A stretch of DNA of 64,000 bases from Sphingobacterium lactis (GTDB taxonomy: Bacteria > Bacteroidota > Bacteroidia > Sphingobacteriales > Sphingobacteriaceae): assembly GCF_011046555.1 (NCBI RefSeq), contig NZ_CP049246.1, positions 1,364,001 through 1,428,000 on the forward strand, written 5' to 3'. Positions 16,492 through 24,689 of the stretch are shown piece by piece. The number at the start of each line of letters is the position of its first letter. The stretch's first letter is position 1. The position numbers and the translations under genes are program-made. Below the pieces are notes generated by a model. That model had not been told where the DNA came from, did not search any database, and saw only the letters and a list, made by a program, of their open reading frames with translations.

Positions 16492-17643
16492 ATGAGTCAA
16501 GAAAGTCAAAAGGTTGCACTGATTACCGGAATCACGGGGCAAGATGGTGCCTATTTAGCCGAATTTTTGTTGAAAAAAGGTTATATCGTTCACGGCCTTA
16601 AAAGAAGAAGTTCCCTTTTCAATACCGATCGTATCGATCACTTGTACCAGGACCCGCACCAATTGGGCCGCAATTTTGTTTTGCACTATGGTGATCTGAC
16701 CGATTCGACCAACCTCATTCGTATCATTCAGGAAATCCAACCACAGGAAATCTATAACCTGGCGGCACAATCGCATGTTAAGGTTAGCTTTGATACACCA
16801 GAATACACAGCCAATGCCGATGGTATCGGAACGCTCCGGATCTTGGAGGCTGTCCGTTTGTTGGGATTGACGGATAAAACACGCATCTATCAAGCTTCCA
16901 CCTCGGAGCTTTATGGTCTGGTGCAAGCGGTGCCGCAGAGTGAAACAACCCCATTCTATCCGCGCAGCCCGTATGCGGTGGCAAAATTATACGCTTATTG
17001 GATTACCGTGAACTATCGGGAGGCCTATAACATGTATGCCTGCAATGGGATTCTTTTCAACCATGAAAGCCCTGTGCGTGGTGAAACCTTCGTAACGCGC
17101 AAGATTACGCGCGCTGCAGCGAAGATTGCCTTGGGACTTCAGGATAAACTTTATTTAGGAAACCTATCTGCGCAGCGCGATTGGGGCCATGCGAAAGATT
17201 ACGTTGAAGCCATGTGGTTGATCCTACAACAGGAAAAGCCAGAGGATTTCGTCATTGCAACCGGTGTGACGACCACCGTTCGTGATTTTGTGCGCATGAG
17301 TTTTGCCGAGCTAGGTGTAGAGATTGAGTTTTCCGGGAAAGGAGAAGCCGAAAAAGGAGTAATCATCGACCGTGATGACGAGCGCTTGAAAGCATTAGGG
17401 CTGGATCCAGAGAAAATAAAATTAGGACAAACCGTAGTTAAGGTTGATCCTGCATATTACCGCCCAACAGAGGTGGATCTGTTAATAGGCGATCCGACCA
17501 AGGCCAATTCCAAATTGGGCTGGATACCGAAATATAACCTTGAAATGTTGGTCAACGAAATGGTATTGTCTGATTTAAAGCTGATGCAGCGGGAGGAATA
17601 CCTGAAGGAAGGTGGTTTTGATATCTTAAATTATTTTGAATAA
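16492..17643 (+). CDS. gmd: GDP-mannose 4,6-dehydratase
   Basis: 383 residues. Converts GDP-D-mannose to GDP-4-keto-6-deoxy-D-mannose, the precursor of GDP-L-fucose, GDP-rhamnose or perosamine. Visible motifs: [19 protein letters not shown] (NADP-binding), [41 protein letters not shown] (catalytic Tyr-x3-Lys) and [18 protein letters not shown], a hallmark of GMD. I chose the ATG at 16492; the extra 20 upstream codons overlap the preceding terminator. A TATATTTG element (16465-16472) fits the Bacteroidota -7 box about 20 bp upstream of the ATG. No fucose synthase (fcl) or other nucleotide-sugar gene is adjacent. Confidence 0.95.
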   Translation: MSQESQKVALITGITGQDGAYLAEFLLKKGYIVHGLKRRSSLFNTDRIDHLYQDPHQLGRNFVLHYGDLTDSTNLIRIIQEIQPQEIYNLAAQSHVKVSFDTPEYTANADGIGTLRILEAVRLLGLTDKTRIYQASTSELYGLVQAVPQSETTPFYPRSPYAVAKLYAYWITVNYREAYNMYACNGILFNHESPVRGETFVTRKITRAAAKIALGLQDKLYLGNLSAQRDWGHAKDYVEAMWLILQQEKPEDFVIATGVTTTVRDFVRMSFAELGVEIEFSGKGEAEKGVIIDRDDERLKALGLDPEKIKLGQTVVKVDPAYYRPTEVDLLIGDPTKANSKLGWIPKYNLEMLVNEMVLSDLKLMQREEYLKEGGFDILNYFE

Positions 17644-17751
17644 CAGCAACTTGGAACAATATTTGCTCCCGAAAGTTAATTAAATATTAAGAATTCGTTT
17701 TGAAATTGTTCTGGGCGATTGCGCAGGCGATTTTCAAGGAGAAAATGGGAA

Positions 17752-18693
17752 ATGAAAACAGAAGTAAAACATACCGAAAAAACAGTCTCTTCACAAGAAC
17801 CGGTCGTAAAACGGGACAATTCGAAGATCTATTTTTTCATATTAGCGATAGCAGCCCTCTTAGCAACAAATATCTATTTTTACGTTAAATACAAATCATC
17901 CGGAGAGAAGTTATATACCGTAACCCTTCAGAAAGAGAATTTACAGATAGAGATTGATCGTATAGAAGCTGAACTGGATAATATTAAGGCAGAAGGCATC
18001 AGCAGCACGGCTGCTTTGGTCGCTGCAGAGCAATCCGCTCGCCAGAAAATAGAAGAATTGCGCCGCAACCTGGAGAATAAGGGGCTTACTGATGGACAGA
18101 TGGAATCGGCACGTCAGGAAGTCTTGGCTTTGAAAGGGAAAGTATCCACCATGAAGGATGATGTGACGGCACTTCGGATCAAGAACCAGATGTTGGCCGA
18201 AGCTAACAGCCAATTGGTACAGCAGGTCAAAGATTCCGAAGGCAAAGTGAATGCCGTACAGGCTGAAAAACAAGTCTTGACGGACAAGATCGTGAAAGCA
18301 TCGTCCATTAAAGTTTCCAATATCCATTTGATCGGGGTAGAGGAGAAGAAAAATGGTTCATTAGAGAACGAAACCAAAGCGAAACGCATCGATAAATTAC
18401 AGATTGATTTTACAGTTGCGGATAATCCACTTGCTGAAATGGGCAAAAAGGACATCTTTGTGCGCATCATCAATCCAAAAGGTAATCTAATCGCCTATTC
18501 TGAAGATTTATTCTATGTACATGGCGAAAAGTTGCAGTATACCTTCAAGGAGGAAATCAACTTCACCAACAATGGGCAGGAATATCAGATGATGTGGGCG
18601 GACAATGACCATAAATTCCAAAAAGGAGCTTATACGGTGCTGTTGTATGCTGACAATTCCATTATGGGTAGAGCTTCATTGGTACTGAAATAA
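17752..18693 (+). CDS. Membrane-anchored coiled-coil protein
   Basis: 313 residues. A short charged N-terminus is followed by one membrane helix (~residues 26-44, IYFFILAIAALLATNIYFYV), a long coiled coil (~60-190, rich in Glu/Lys/Gln with heptads, e.g. ENLQIEIDRIEAELDNI) and a C-terminal beta-rich domain (~190-313) ending in RASLVLK. I know of no function; the layout suggests a periplasmic rod tethered to the inner membrane. The ATG at 17752 is preceded by AAGGAG, one of the few SD-like sites in the window, and was preferred to the 11-codon longer start. Confidence 0.75.
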   Translation: MKTEVKHTEKTVSSQEPVVKRDNSKIYFFILAIAALLATNIYFYVKYKSSGEKLYTVTLQKENLQIEIDRIEAELDNIKAEGISSTAALVAAEQSARQKIEELRRNLENKGLTDGQMESARQEVLALKGKVSTMKDDVTALRIKNQMLAEANSQLVQQVKDSEGKVNAVQAEKQVLTDKIVKASSIKVSNIHLIGVEEKKNGSLENETKAKRIDKLQIDFTVADNPLAEMGKKDIFVRIINPKGNLIAYSEDLFYVHGEKLQYTFKEEINFTNNGQEYQMMWADNDHKFQKGAYTVLLYADNSIMGRASLVLK

Positions 18694-18717
18694 GCAATCA
18701 TTTATACGAAATTCTTA

Positions 18718-18751
18718 AAGGACCGTTTGTTATGCAATCGGTCTTTTTTTT
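18718..18751 (+). terminator. Intrinsic terminator after the coiled-coil gene
   Basis: GACCG ... CGGTC stem, extended by A/T pairs and ending in a run of eight T. Confidence 0.75.
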
Positions 18752-18833
18752 GCACTCAAGTTTCAGGATTTTTCTCGCGCTGGGCAATCAGGATATGCAT
18801 AGCAACTATGCTTGATCTCAAAATGAATAAGGC

Positions 18834-18868
18834 ATAAAAAAACGCCACTGATCGAGATCAGCGGCGTT
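18834..18868 (-). terminator. Intrinsic terminator of pruA
   Basis: AACGCCACTGAT (18841-18852) with ATCAGCGGCGTT (18857-18868), one G-T pair. On the minus strand it is followed by a run of seven T, 20 bp after the pruA stop. Confidence 0.9.
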
Positions 18869-18888
18869 TTCTTGGTATTATTGTCGAA

Positions 18889-20523
18889 TTAGTCTTCCAA
18901 TAAGAACGGATAACGGTAGTTGGTATCCGGGTTGAAAGTTTCTTTAATTGTTCTTGGAGATACCCAACGCAATAAGTTGATCATTGAACCAGCCTTATCG
19001 TTTGTACCTGAACCGCGGGCTCCACCGAATGGTTGTTGGCCTACGACTGCACCGGTACATTTATCGTTGATGTAGAAGTTACCTGCTGCATTTCTAAGCG
19101 CATGTGTAGCCTCTTCGATTGCATAACGGTCTTGAGCGATAATGGATCCTGTCAAAGCATAGATGGAAGTTTCATCCACAACTTTTAAAGTCTCTTCCCA
19201 TTTGTTGTCATCATATACATACACAGTCAATACCGGACCGAACAATTCTTCGCTCATGGTTTCGTAATCTGCTTTTTTGGCTAAGATCACAGTCGGGTGG
19301 ATAAAGTATCCTTTTGACTTGTCGTACTCCCCGCCAATGATCACTTCCGCATCTTTGGAATCTTTCGCTCTATCGATGTAGCTGGTGATCTTATCGAATG
19401 CTTTCTCATCGATCACCGCATTGATGAAGTTGCTGAAGTCTTCCGTACCACCGATCTTGAACGTTTTGATGTCACGCTCCATTGCGCTCTTCAAATCGTT
19501 CCAAAGGGATTTCGGTACATATGCACGGGACGCTGCAGAACATTTCTGTCCTTGGAATTCAAAAGCACCACGAACCAAAGCAGTGTTCAACACATCAAGA
19601 TCCGCTGAAGGGTGCGAAAGAATAAAGTCCTTACCGCCTGTTTCCCCAACGATACGAGGATATGTTTTGTACAAGTGGATGTTTTCACCAATTGTTTTCC
19701 AGATGTTCTGGAATACGCCAGTGGAACCTGTGAAGTGAATACCTGCAAAATCTGGGTGCTTGAAGATTACATCTCCAGCATCTGGACCAGATACGTATAC
19801 CAAGTTGATCACGCCATCAGGTACACCAGCTTCTCTGAAGATTTGCATCAAGACATTCGCGGAGTAAATCTGCGTATTTGCTGGTTTCCAAACAACCACA
19901 TTCCCCATCATGGCCGCACTTGTTGGTAAGTTACCTGCGATAGCCGTAAAGTTGAATGGTGTCAAAGCAAATACGAAACCTTCAAGTGGGCGTTGCTCCA
20001 CTCTGTTCCATACATTCTTCGGACTGATCGGCGGTTGTTGCTGATAGATCTCCGTCATGTACTTCACGTTGAAACGTAAGAAGTCAGCGATCTCACAAGC
20101 AGAGTCGATTTCCGCTTGGTATGGGTTCTTGGATTGACCCAACATGGTCGCCGCGTTCAACTTGTAACGGTATTTTGTAGAAATCAATTCGGCAGCTTTC
20201 AAGAAGATAGCGGCGCGTTGTTCCCAAGGCAAGTTTTCCCAGTCATTCTTTGCTGCTAAAGCGGCATTGATCGCATTGGTAACATCTTGCTTCGTTCCTT
20301 GATTATAATAACCCAATACATGTTGGTGATCATGCGGAGGTGTGATTTTTACTTTCTTGCTGCTGCGAACTTCTTCTCCACCAATGTACATGGGGATATC
20401 CAATTCAGTCGCTCTTGCTGCTGCAATCGCTTCTTTCAATAAAGTTCTTTCTTTTGTTCCTGGTGCATATGAATACACCGGCTCATTGGTTGGCGTCGGA
20501 ACGTTAAAAAATCCTTTTAACAT
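18889..20523 (-). CDS. pruA: L-glutamate gamma-semialdehyde dehydrogenase (1-pyrroline-5-carboxylate dehydrogenase)
   Basis: 544 residues, the usual length of the stand-alone (not PutA-fused) enzyme. It oxidises glutamate-5-semialdehyde to glutamate with NAD+ in proline and arginine breakdown. Aldehyde dehydrogenase motifs: LTPFNFTAIAGNLP and VVWKPANTQIYS (NAD binding), IHFTGSTGVF, VGETGGKDF (catalytic Glu region) and EFQGQKCSAASRAYVP (catalytic Cys near residue 326). The C-terminal QQPFGGARGSGTNDKAGS is typical of this subfamily. It is a single-gene unit: own terminator, and a 770-bp non-coding stretch upstream. Confidence 0.95.
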   Translation of the reverse strand: MLKGFFNVPTPTNEPVYSYAPGTKERTLLKEAIAAARATELDIPMYIGGEEVRSSKKVKITPPHDHQHVLGYYNQGTKQDVTNAINAALAAKNDWENLPWEQRAAIFLKAAELISTKYRYKLNAATMLGQSKNPYQAEIDSACEIADFLRFNVKYMTEIYQQQPPISPKNVWNRVEQRPLEGFVFALTPFNFTAIAGNLPTSAAMMGNVVVWKPANTQIYSANVLMQIFREAGVPDGVINLVYVSGPDAGDVIFKHPDFAGIHFTGSTGVFQNIWKTIGENIHLYKTYPRIVGETGGKDFILSHPSADLDVLNTALVRGAFEFQGQKCSAASRAYVPKSLWNDLKSAMERDIKTFKIGGTEDFSNFINAVIDEKAFDKITSYIDRAKDSKDAEVIIGGEYDKSKGYFIHPTVILAKKADYETMSEELFGPVLTVYVYDDNKWEETLKVVDETSIYALTGSIIAQDRYAIEEATHALRNAAGNFYINDKCTGAVVGQQPFGGARGSGTNDKAGSMINLLRWVSPRTIKETFNPDTNYRYPFLLED

Positions 20524-20870
20524 AATGCTATTGTTTTATTTAATTTTTTTAAATGATAAACATCAATTTCCCAATAACCGTAACCATGCTGTTGGACAGG
20601 ATACAGTGTAGGAAAATTACACCCCGAAGTTACGCATAATAGTTATTTTCTGTGAAACATATACCTGCTTATTGTTAACCTATTTTGTTCTTTTTGCATA
20701 TATATGACAAGTATAATAGCCAATTCTGTTTTATTTTGGCAGAATCGGTTTATGTCACCTTTATATTCTTTTCATGCTTCCATTTCGGTTACGGTTCAAA
20801 TAGATGTAAACCCTTTTTTTCATAGTGTCCGCCGTGTAATACGCACTGAAATGTTTGAAATTTTCGGGGT

Positions 20871-20979
20871 ACCTTGTCCGACATGCGAGCGTGGTGAGAG
20901 CGTACTGAGAGCGAGGTGAGAGCGTGTCTATAGACACGCTCTCACCACGTTTACACCTCGGATTCACCTCGAACAAGGT
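20871..20979. repeat. Nested inverted-repeat cluster with a 32-bp perfect palindrome
   Basis: The core is a perfect 32-bp palindrome, GGTGAGAGCGTGTCTA (20915-20930) and its complement (20931-20946). A competing arm, CGTGGTGAGAGCGT (20890-20903), also pairs perfectly with ACGCTCTCACCACG (20936-20949). CGAGGTGA (20912-20919) matches TCACCTCG (20964-20971). ACCTTGT (20871-20877) matches ACAAGGT (20973-20979) as an outer stem. The element can fold into several mutually exclusive cruciforms or RNA hairpins. Confidence 0.85.
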
Positions 20980-21235
20980 CCAAACGTCGCTCAGTCCCAT
21001 TCAGGCCTGTTTTTTATTATTTTGAGATTGGAAAAGCCATAAGGAATAATCCGGATTGATGAAAATATCATTCCTTGACAGCGTGTTAAGCTTGTTATAT
21101 TCCTAATATATAAAAGGGATATGTATCGATCTTATAAAATCAATACGATGTGGGTAAAATGCGTTCGGTTGATTGTAATTCCTTAAATATAAGGTATTTA
21201 AATGGGTTTTGGTCAATTCTTTTTTGAATTTTATA

Positions 21236-21268
21236 AAAAAAAGAAGGTGCCCATTAAGTGGGCACCTT
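21236..21268 (-). terminator. Intrinsic terminator of sod
   Basis: Perfect 10-bp arms AAGGTGCCCA (21244-21253) and TGGGCACCTT (21259-21268). The A run before it is a T run on the minus strand, 28 bp after the sod stop. Confidence 0.92.
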
Positions 21269-21295
21269 CCATTCTCGTTAAGATATGATAAAGGA

Positions 21296-21907
21296 CTATC
21301 CTTTAGCTTCTGAGTAACGTTTTGCTACTTCGTCCCAATTTACTACGTTGAAGATTTCTTCTAAGTAGGCTGGGCGTTTGTTTTGGAATTTCAAGTAGTA
21401 AGCATGCTCCCAAACGTCGATACCGAAGATTGGCGTTCCTTGTACTTCCGCTACGTCCATTAAAGGGTTATCTTGGTTTGGCGTAGATGTTACGGCCAAT
21501 TTACCGTCTTTACCAACGATTAACCAAGACCATCCTGATCCGAAACGTGTCGCACCTGCTTCCTGCAATTTTTTCTTCAATTCATCGAATGAACCGAAAG
21601 TAGCATTGATATCATCAGCTAGTGCACCTGTAGGCTCACCACCTGCGTTCGGACCCAATACTGTCCAGAATAATCTGTGGTTCCAATCACCACCTGCATT
21701 GTTGCGTACCGCTGCAGGGTATTTGCTGATGTTTTTTACGATTTCATCCAAAGAAAGGTTTTCTGCATCCGTACCAGCGATCGCTTTGTTCAAGTTATCT
21801 ACATAAGCTTTGTGGTGACGGTCATGGTGGATTTCCATGGTTTCTTTGTCAATATGAGGTTCTAATGCGTCAGTTGCGTAAGGCAACGCTTCTAGTTCAA
21901 ATGCCAT
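21296..21907 (-). CDS. sodA: Superoxide dismutase, Fe/Mn type
   Basis: 203 residues. Converts superoxide to hydrogen peroxide and oxygen. Metal ligands are visible: His27 in [16 protein letters not shown], the second His in [13 protein letters not shown], and Asp and His in [15 protein letters not shown] near the C-terminus. Sequence alone does not settle Fe versus Mn, and the symbol could equally be sodB. It is cytoplasmic (no signal peptide) and a single-gene unit. Confidence 0.93.
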   Translation of the reverse strand: MAFELEALPYATDALEPHIDKETMEIHHDRHHKAYVDNLNKAIAGTDAENLSLDEIVKNISKYPAAVRNNAGGDWNHRLFWTVLGPNAGGEPTGALADDINATFGSFDELKKKLQEAGATRFGSGWSWLIVGKDGKLAVTSTPNQDNPLMDVAEVQGTPIFGIDVWEHAYYLKFQNKRPAYLEEIFNVVNWDEVAKRYSEAKG

Positions 21908-21999
21908 AATAATATGTTTTATTTTTATTAATTATCAATATACGAATATAACAAATAAAGGCCGTTTTTGTTTCGGTTACGGTCGCGATTGTGGATAAC

Positions 22000-22476
22000 T
22001 TATCTTTTATTGCGGAAAAAAGACATCATCAGTGCTGCACACTCCGATTCCAGGACACCGCCGACGATCGTGGTCTTCGGGTGGATGATTTTATCGTGGA
22101 TGCTGGAGTACCCTCTTTTTTCGTCCCGAGCGCCATAGACGATACGCGGGATTTGGGTCCAATAGCTGGCTCCAGCGCACATCACGCAGGGTTCGATGGT
22201 GACATAGAGGGTGCAATCCCGCAGGTATTTGCCACCCAGGAAATTGGCGGCTGCGGTAAAAGCCTGCATCTCGGCATGTGCCGTGACATCATTCAGCCGC
22301 TCCGTAAGGTTATAACCTTTGCCAATGATCTTGCCGTTGGATACAATAATAGCTCCAATAGGAATCTCGTCCTCCTCAAAGGCACGTTGGGCAAGTTTCA
22401 GCGCTTCCCGCATGTATTGTTCGTCCAGGTTAGCACCGGATAGGGGATGGTTATCTTCGAAATTATATACTTTCAT
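22000..22476 (-). CDS. tadA: tRNA-adenosine/nucleoside deaminase (TadA-like)
   Basis: 158 residues, cytidine-deaminase superfamily. Zinc site: TAHAEMQAF (His and catalytic Glu) and EPCVMCAGA (two Cys ligands). IPIGAIIV and the C-terminal helix match TadA, which converts A34 to inosine in tRNA-Arg(ACG). Guanine deaminase is an alternative: the tail YSSIHDKIIHPKT differs from the usual TadA LNHR form, so the exact substrate is less certain than the family. Its start overlaps the stop of the tRNA-binding protein gene by 1 bp. Confidence 0.8.
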   Translation of the reverse strand: MKVYNFEDNHPLSGANLDEQYMREALKLAQRAFEEDEIPIGAIIVSNGKIIGKGYNLTERLNDVTAHAEMQAFTAAANFLGGKYLRDCTLYVTIEPCVMCAGASYWTQIPRIVYGARDEKRGYSSIHDKIIHPKTTIVGGVLESECAALMMSFFRNKR

Positions 22477-22817
22477 TATTTCAGTTTCGCACCATTGGGT
22501 ACGGCTTTGTCCACGCTCGTCAGGATAATGTCGCCGTTTTCATCGGCAAATCCTGTCACCAAGCATTCGGACATAAAATTAGCAATCTGTTTTTTGGGGA
22601 AATTGACGACGGCGACCACCTGCTTGCCGATCAGCTCCGCTTTGCTGTAATGGGCGGTGATCTGGGCCGATGATTTCAGGATTCCTATTTCTTCACCAAA
22701 GTCGATACGCAGTTGGTACGCTGGGTTCTTCGCTTTGGGAAAATCCTCGGCTGCCAAGATGGTGCCCACCCGGAGGTCAACAGCTTCAAATTCAGCCCAC
22801 GAAAGCAACTTCTCCAT
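22476..22817 (-). CDS. csaA: tRNA-binding domain protein (CsaA-like)
   Basis: 113 residues, a single OB-fold tRNA-binding domain as in CsaA and the C-terminus of methionyl-tRNA synthetase: FEAVDLRVGTILAAEDFPKAKNPAYQLRIDFG, then IGKQVVAVVNFPKKQIANFMSE and a closing DKAVPNGAKLK. CsaA has been described as an export-related chaperone, but it binds tRNA; its role here is not clear. Its position directly upstream of and overlapping tadA supports a tRNA-related role. Confidence 0.88.
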   Translation of the reverse strand: MEKLLSWAEFEAVDLRVGTILAAEDFPKAKNPAYQLRIDFGEEIGILKSSAQITAHYSKAELIGKQVVAVVNFPKKQIANFMSECLVTGFADENGDIILTSVDKAVPNGAKLK

Positions 22818-22819
22818 CC

Positions 22820-23035
22820 TTACAATCTGTTGGAATCCAAGTCTGCAAGTTCCTTGGATAGCGTGAATACGACATAGTCAATGTTACGGTTCAGGCGTTT
22901 GGCCAAACGCTGCAAAAGGACATCCTCTTGACCTGCTGAAAACTGCAAATCTTCTTCGGAAAGGCTGTTATATTTCCGTTTCAACTTCAGTTTTAGGATA
23001 GGCCAATCTTGGTCTTGGATCTTAAAATTATACAT
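22820..23035 (-). CDS. CsbD-like small stress protein
   Basis: 71 residues. IQDQDWPILKLKLKRKYNSLSEEDLQFSAGQEDVLLQRLAKRLN follows the CsbD pattern (W-x3-K-x4-KY..LTDDDL..GK.d.L.GrLq), a small helical stress-response family of unknown biochemical role. It is 2 bp upstream of the csaA-like gene, so it is the first gene of the csbD-csaA-tadA set. Confidence 0.65.
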   Translation of the reverse strand: MYNFKIQDQDWPILKLKLKRKYNSLSEEDLQFSAGQEDVLLQRLAKRLNRNIDYVVFTLSKELADLDSNRL

Positions 23036-23105
23036 ATTGCTTACGCTTATTCGGTAAAAACTTCTATTTTAGTGTTTGGAAACAGTAAATATATAAATTT
23101 TTGAC

Positions 23106-23693
23106 ATGAAAAAAATCTTACTTGGATTAGCTGCCTTATTTTTATGCATTCAGGCATCACAAGCACAATTGTTGCCGAGTTTAAAGCTTGGTGTAAAAGG
23201 TGCATTGAACTTTTCTAGCTTACGCGCAGATGGAAAATGGTTAAATTCTGATACAAAAACAGGCTTCCAAGCAGGTATTTGGGGTCGTGTAGGGGCGGCA
23301 GGCTTCCACGTGCAACCGGAGTTGTACTACACGCAGAAGAAAGCCGGTTATGAATCGGACGAGGGGAATGGCGAAGCGACCTTCAAAAGTTTAGATTTAC
23401 CTATTCTTTTGGGTACCAAGATCGGCATCGGCCCAGTAGGGTTCCGTATCCAGGCAGGACCTGTATTTTCCTTTGCACAGGATGGAAAGGTAACTTTCGG
23501 ATCGGCATTGGATAAAGAAAGCTATAAGAAATCATCCACAGGGCTTATCGGCGGTATTGGCGCTGATATCAGCAAGTTCACGGTAGACCTTCGTTATGAG
23601 CACGGCTTGAATAAATTGAGCACGGAAGGTGGCGATAGAGGAAGCCAACGAATTTCCATGTGGTCCATCGGTGTTGGCTACGCATTCTTGTAG
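23106..23693 (+). CDS. Outer membrane beta-barrel protein (PorT/OmpW-like)
   Basis: 195 residues. Signal peptide (MKKILLGLAALFLCIQASQAQ) followed by alternating short beta strands, e.g. KLGVKGALNFSSL, FHVQPELYYTQKK, VDLRYEHGLNKL, ending ISMWSIGVGYAFL with an aromatic-Leu end typical of barrels. This is the porin-family/PorT-domain pattern, likely an eight-stranded outer-membrane barrel. No substrate can be inferred. It is a single gene closed by a strong terminator. Confidence 0.8.
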   Translation: MKKILLGLAALFLCIQASQAQLLPSLKLGVKGALNFSSLRADGKWLNSDTKTGFQAGIWGRVGAAGFHVQPELYYTQKKAGYESDEGNGEATFKSLDLPILLGTKIGIGPVGFRIQAGPVFSFAQDGKVTFGSALDKESYKKSSTGLIGGIGADISKFTVDLRYEHGLNKLSTEGGDRGSQRISMWSIGVGYAFL

Positions 23694-23718
23694 GCAATAA
23701 TATCCGTTAAACTAATTT

Positions 23719-23757
23719 TAGGCCTGATTTGATAAAAATCAGGCCTACTTTGTTTTA
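23719..23757 (+). terminator. Intrinsic terminator after the barrel protein gene
   Basis: TAGGCCTGATTT (23719-23730) with AAATCAGGCCTA (23736-23747), perfect 12 bp, followed by CTTTGTTTT. Confidence 0.85.
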
Positions 23758-23825
23758 AATAATTAGAACCATTCTAAATTAGTCCTTTTTTGTATATAAA
23801 TCTCATTTTTGTGTCACCAAATAGA

Positions 23826-23833
23826 TAGATTTG
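23826..23833 (+). promoter_or_regulatory. Putative -7 promoter element of sdhCAB
   Basis: TAGATTTG matches the Bacteroidota -7 consensus TAnnTTTG, 27 bp before the sdhC ATG. A TTTG 14 bp upstream is closer than the usual -33 spacing, so only the -7 box is proposed. Confidence 0.5.
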
Positions 23834-23860
23834 CGTACTTAATTTAAATTCATAGTAATA

Positions 23861-24640
23861 ATGAGTAAATCAAAGCCAGTATTAACATCTTCACTAGGGA
23901 AGAAACTAATCATGAGCTTGACAGGATTGTTCTTATGTACATTCTTAATCGTTCACTTGATTGGTAACTTACAACTATTCAAAGATGATGCGGGGTATGC
24001 GTTCAACAATTACGCTTATTTCATGACCCACTTCACCCCAATCAAAGTAGTTTCCTACTTACTTTACGCTTCCATTATCATTCACGCGGTTTACGCTTTA
24101 ATCTTAACCCTTAAGAATAAGGCTGCACGTCCTATCGGATACAACCAATATGATGGTAAATCCAACAGTGCATGGAATTCCCGCAACATGGGGATTTTAG
24201 GTACGGTCCTGTTAATCTTCATTGTTACGCACATGCAGAATTTCTGGTACCAATACAAATTTGGTACTACGCCATATGTGGAGTACCGCACGGAGATCGC
24301 AACAGGTAATCAGGAGATCACCCAGTTGGATGATGTGCCTGCGGACTATATTGGTTATTTGCGGACAGAAGATTCAGGTGTTGAGCTTGTGAAGTCTAAG
24401 GACTTATACAAACAAGTTGCTGTAACTTTCCAGAATCCGTTCTTGGTAGGTCTTTACGTACTGGGGATGGCTGCGCTATCGTTCCACTTGATCCATGGTT
24501 TCAAGTCGGCGTTCCAGACGGTAGGTTTCAACCACAGACGTTACAATGGAATTATCCAAGCGATCGGTGTTTGGGTATTCGGTATCATCGTTCCGATCCT
24601 ATTCGCTGCGATGCCGTTGTATTTTTATTTTGTTAAATAG
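23861..24640 (+). CDS. sdhC: Succinate dehydrogenase cytochrome b subunit (type B)
   Basis: 259 residues with five transmembrane helices, the single-subunit, di-heme type B membrane anchor found in Bacteroidota and Wolinella-like fumarate reductases. It takes electrons from SdhB to menaquinone. His residues in the helices suited to heme ligation are seen in FLIVHLIGNLQLF, FMTHFTPIKV, SIIIHAVYAL, IVTHMQNFWYQ and LSFHLIHGFKSAFQ. It is the first gene of sdhCAB, 49 bp before sdhA. Confidence 0.94.
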   Translation: MSKSKPVLTSSLGKKLIMSLTGLFLCTFLIVHLIGNLQLFKDDAGYAFNNYAYFMTHFTPIKVVSYLLYASIIIHAVYALILTLKNKAARPIGYNQYDGKSNSAWNSRNMGILGTVLLIFIVTHMQNFWYQYKFGTTPYVEYRTEIATGNQEITQLDDVPADYIGYLRTEDSGVELVKSKDLYKQVAVTFQNPFLVGLYVLGMAALSFHLIHGFKSAFQTVGFNHRRYNGIIQAIGVWVFGIIVPILFAAMPLYFYFVK

Positions 24641-24689
24641 GTTATTTACAGATTTCGCGGAAGCGCGATCTTCTAAATAAAGAAAGAAT

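Larger units (their letters stand above)
20524..21295. other. 772-bp non-coding stretch between pruA and sod
   Basis: No convincing gene. It contains the presumed pruA promoter next to 20524, a cluster of nested palindromes (20871-20979), and the sod terminator (21236-21268). The short frames through the palindromes exist only because the repeats lack stops. Confidence 0.7.

Noticed and set aside
20704..21000. Short frames on both strands through the palindrome cluster
   Set aside because: They exist because the inverted repeats lack stops; peptides are repetitive and have no family.
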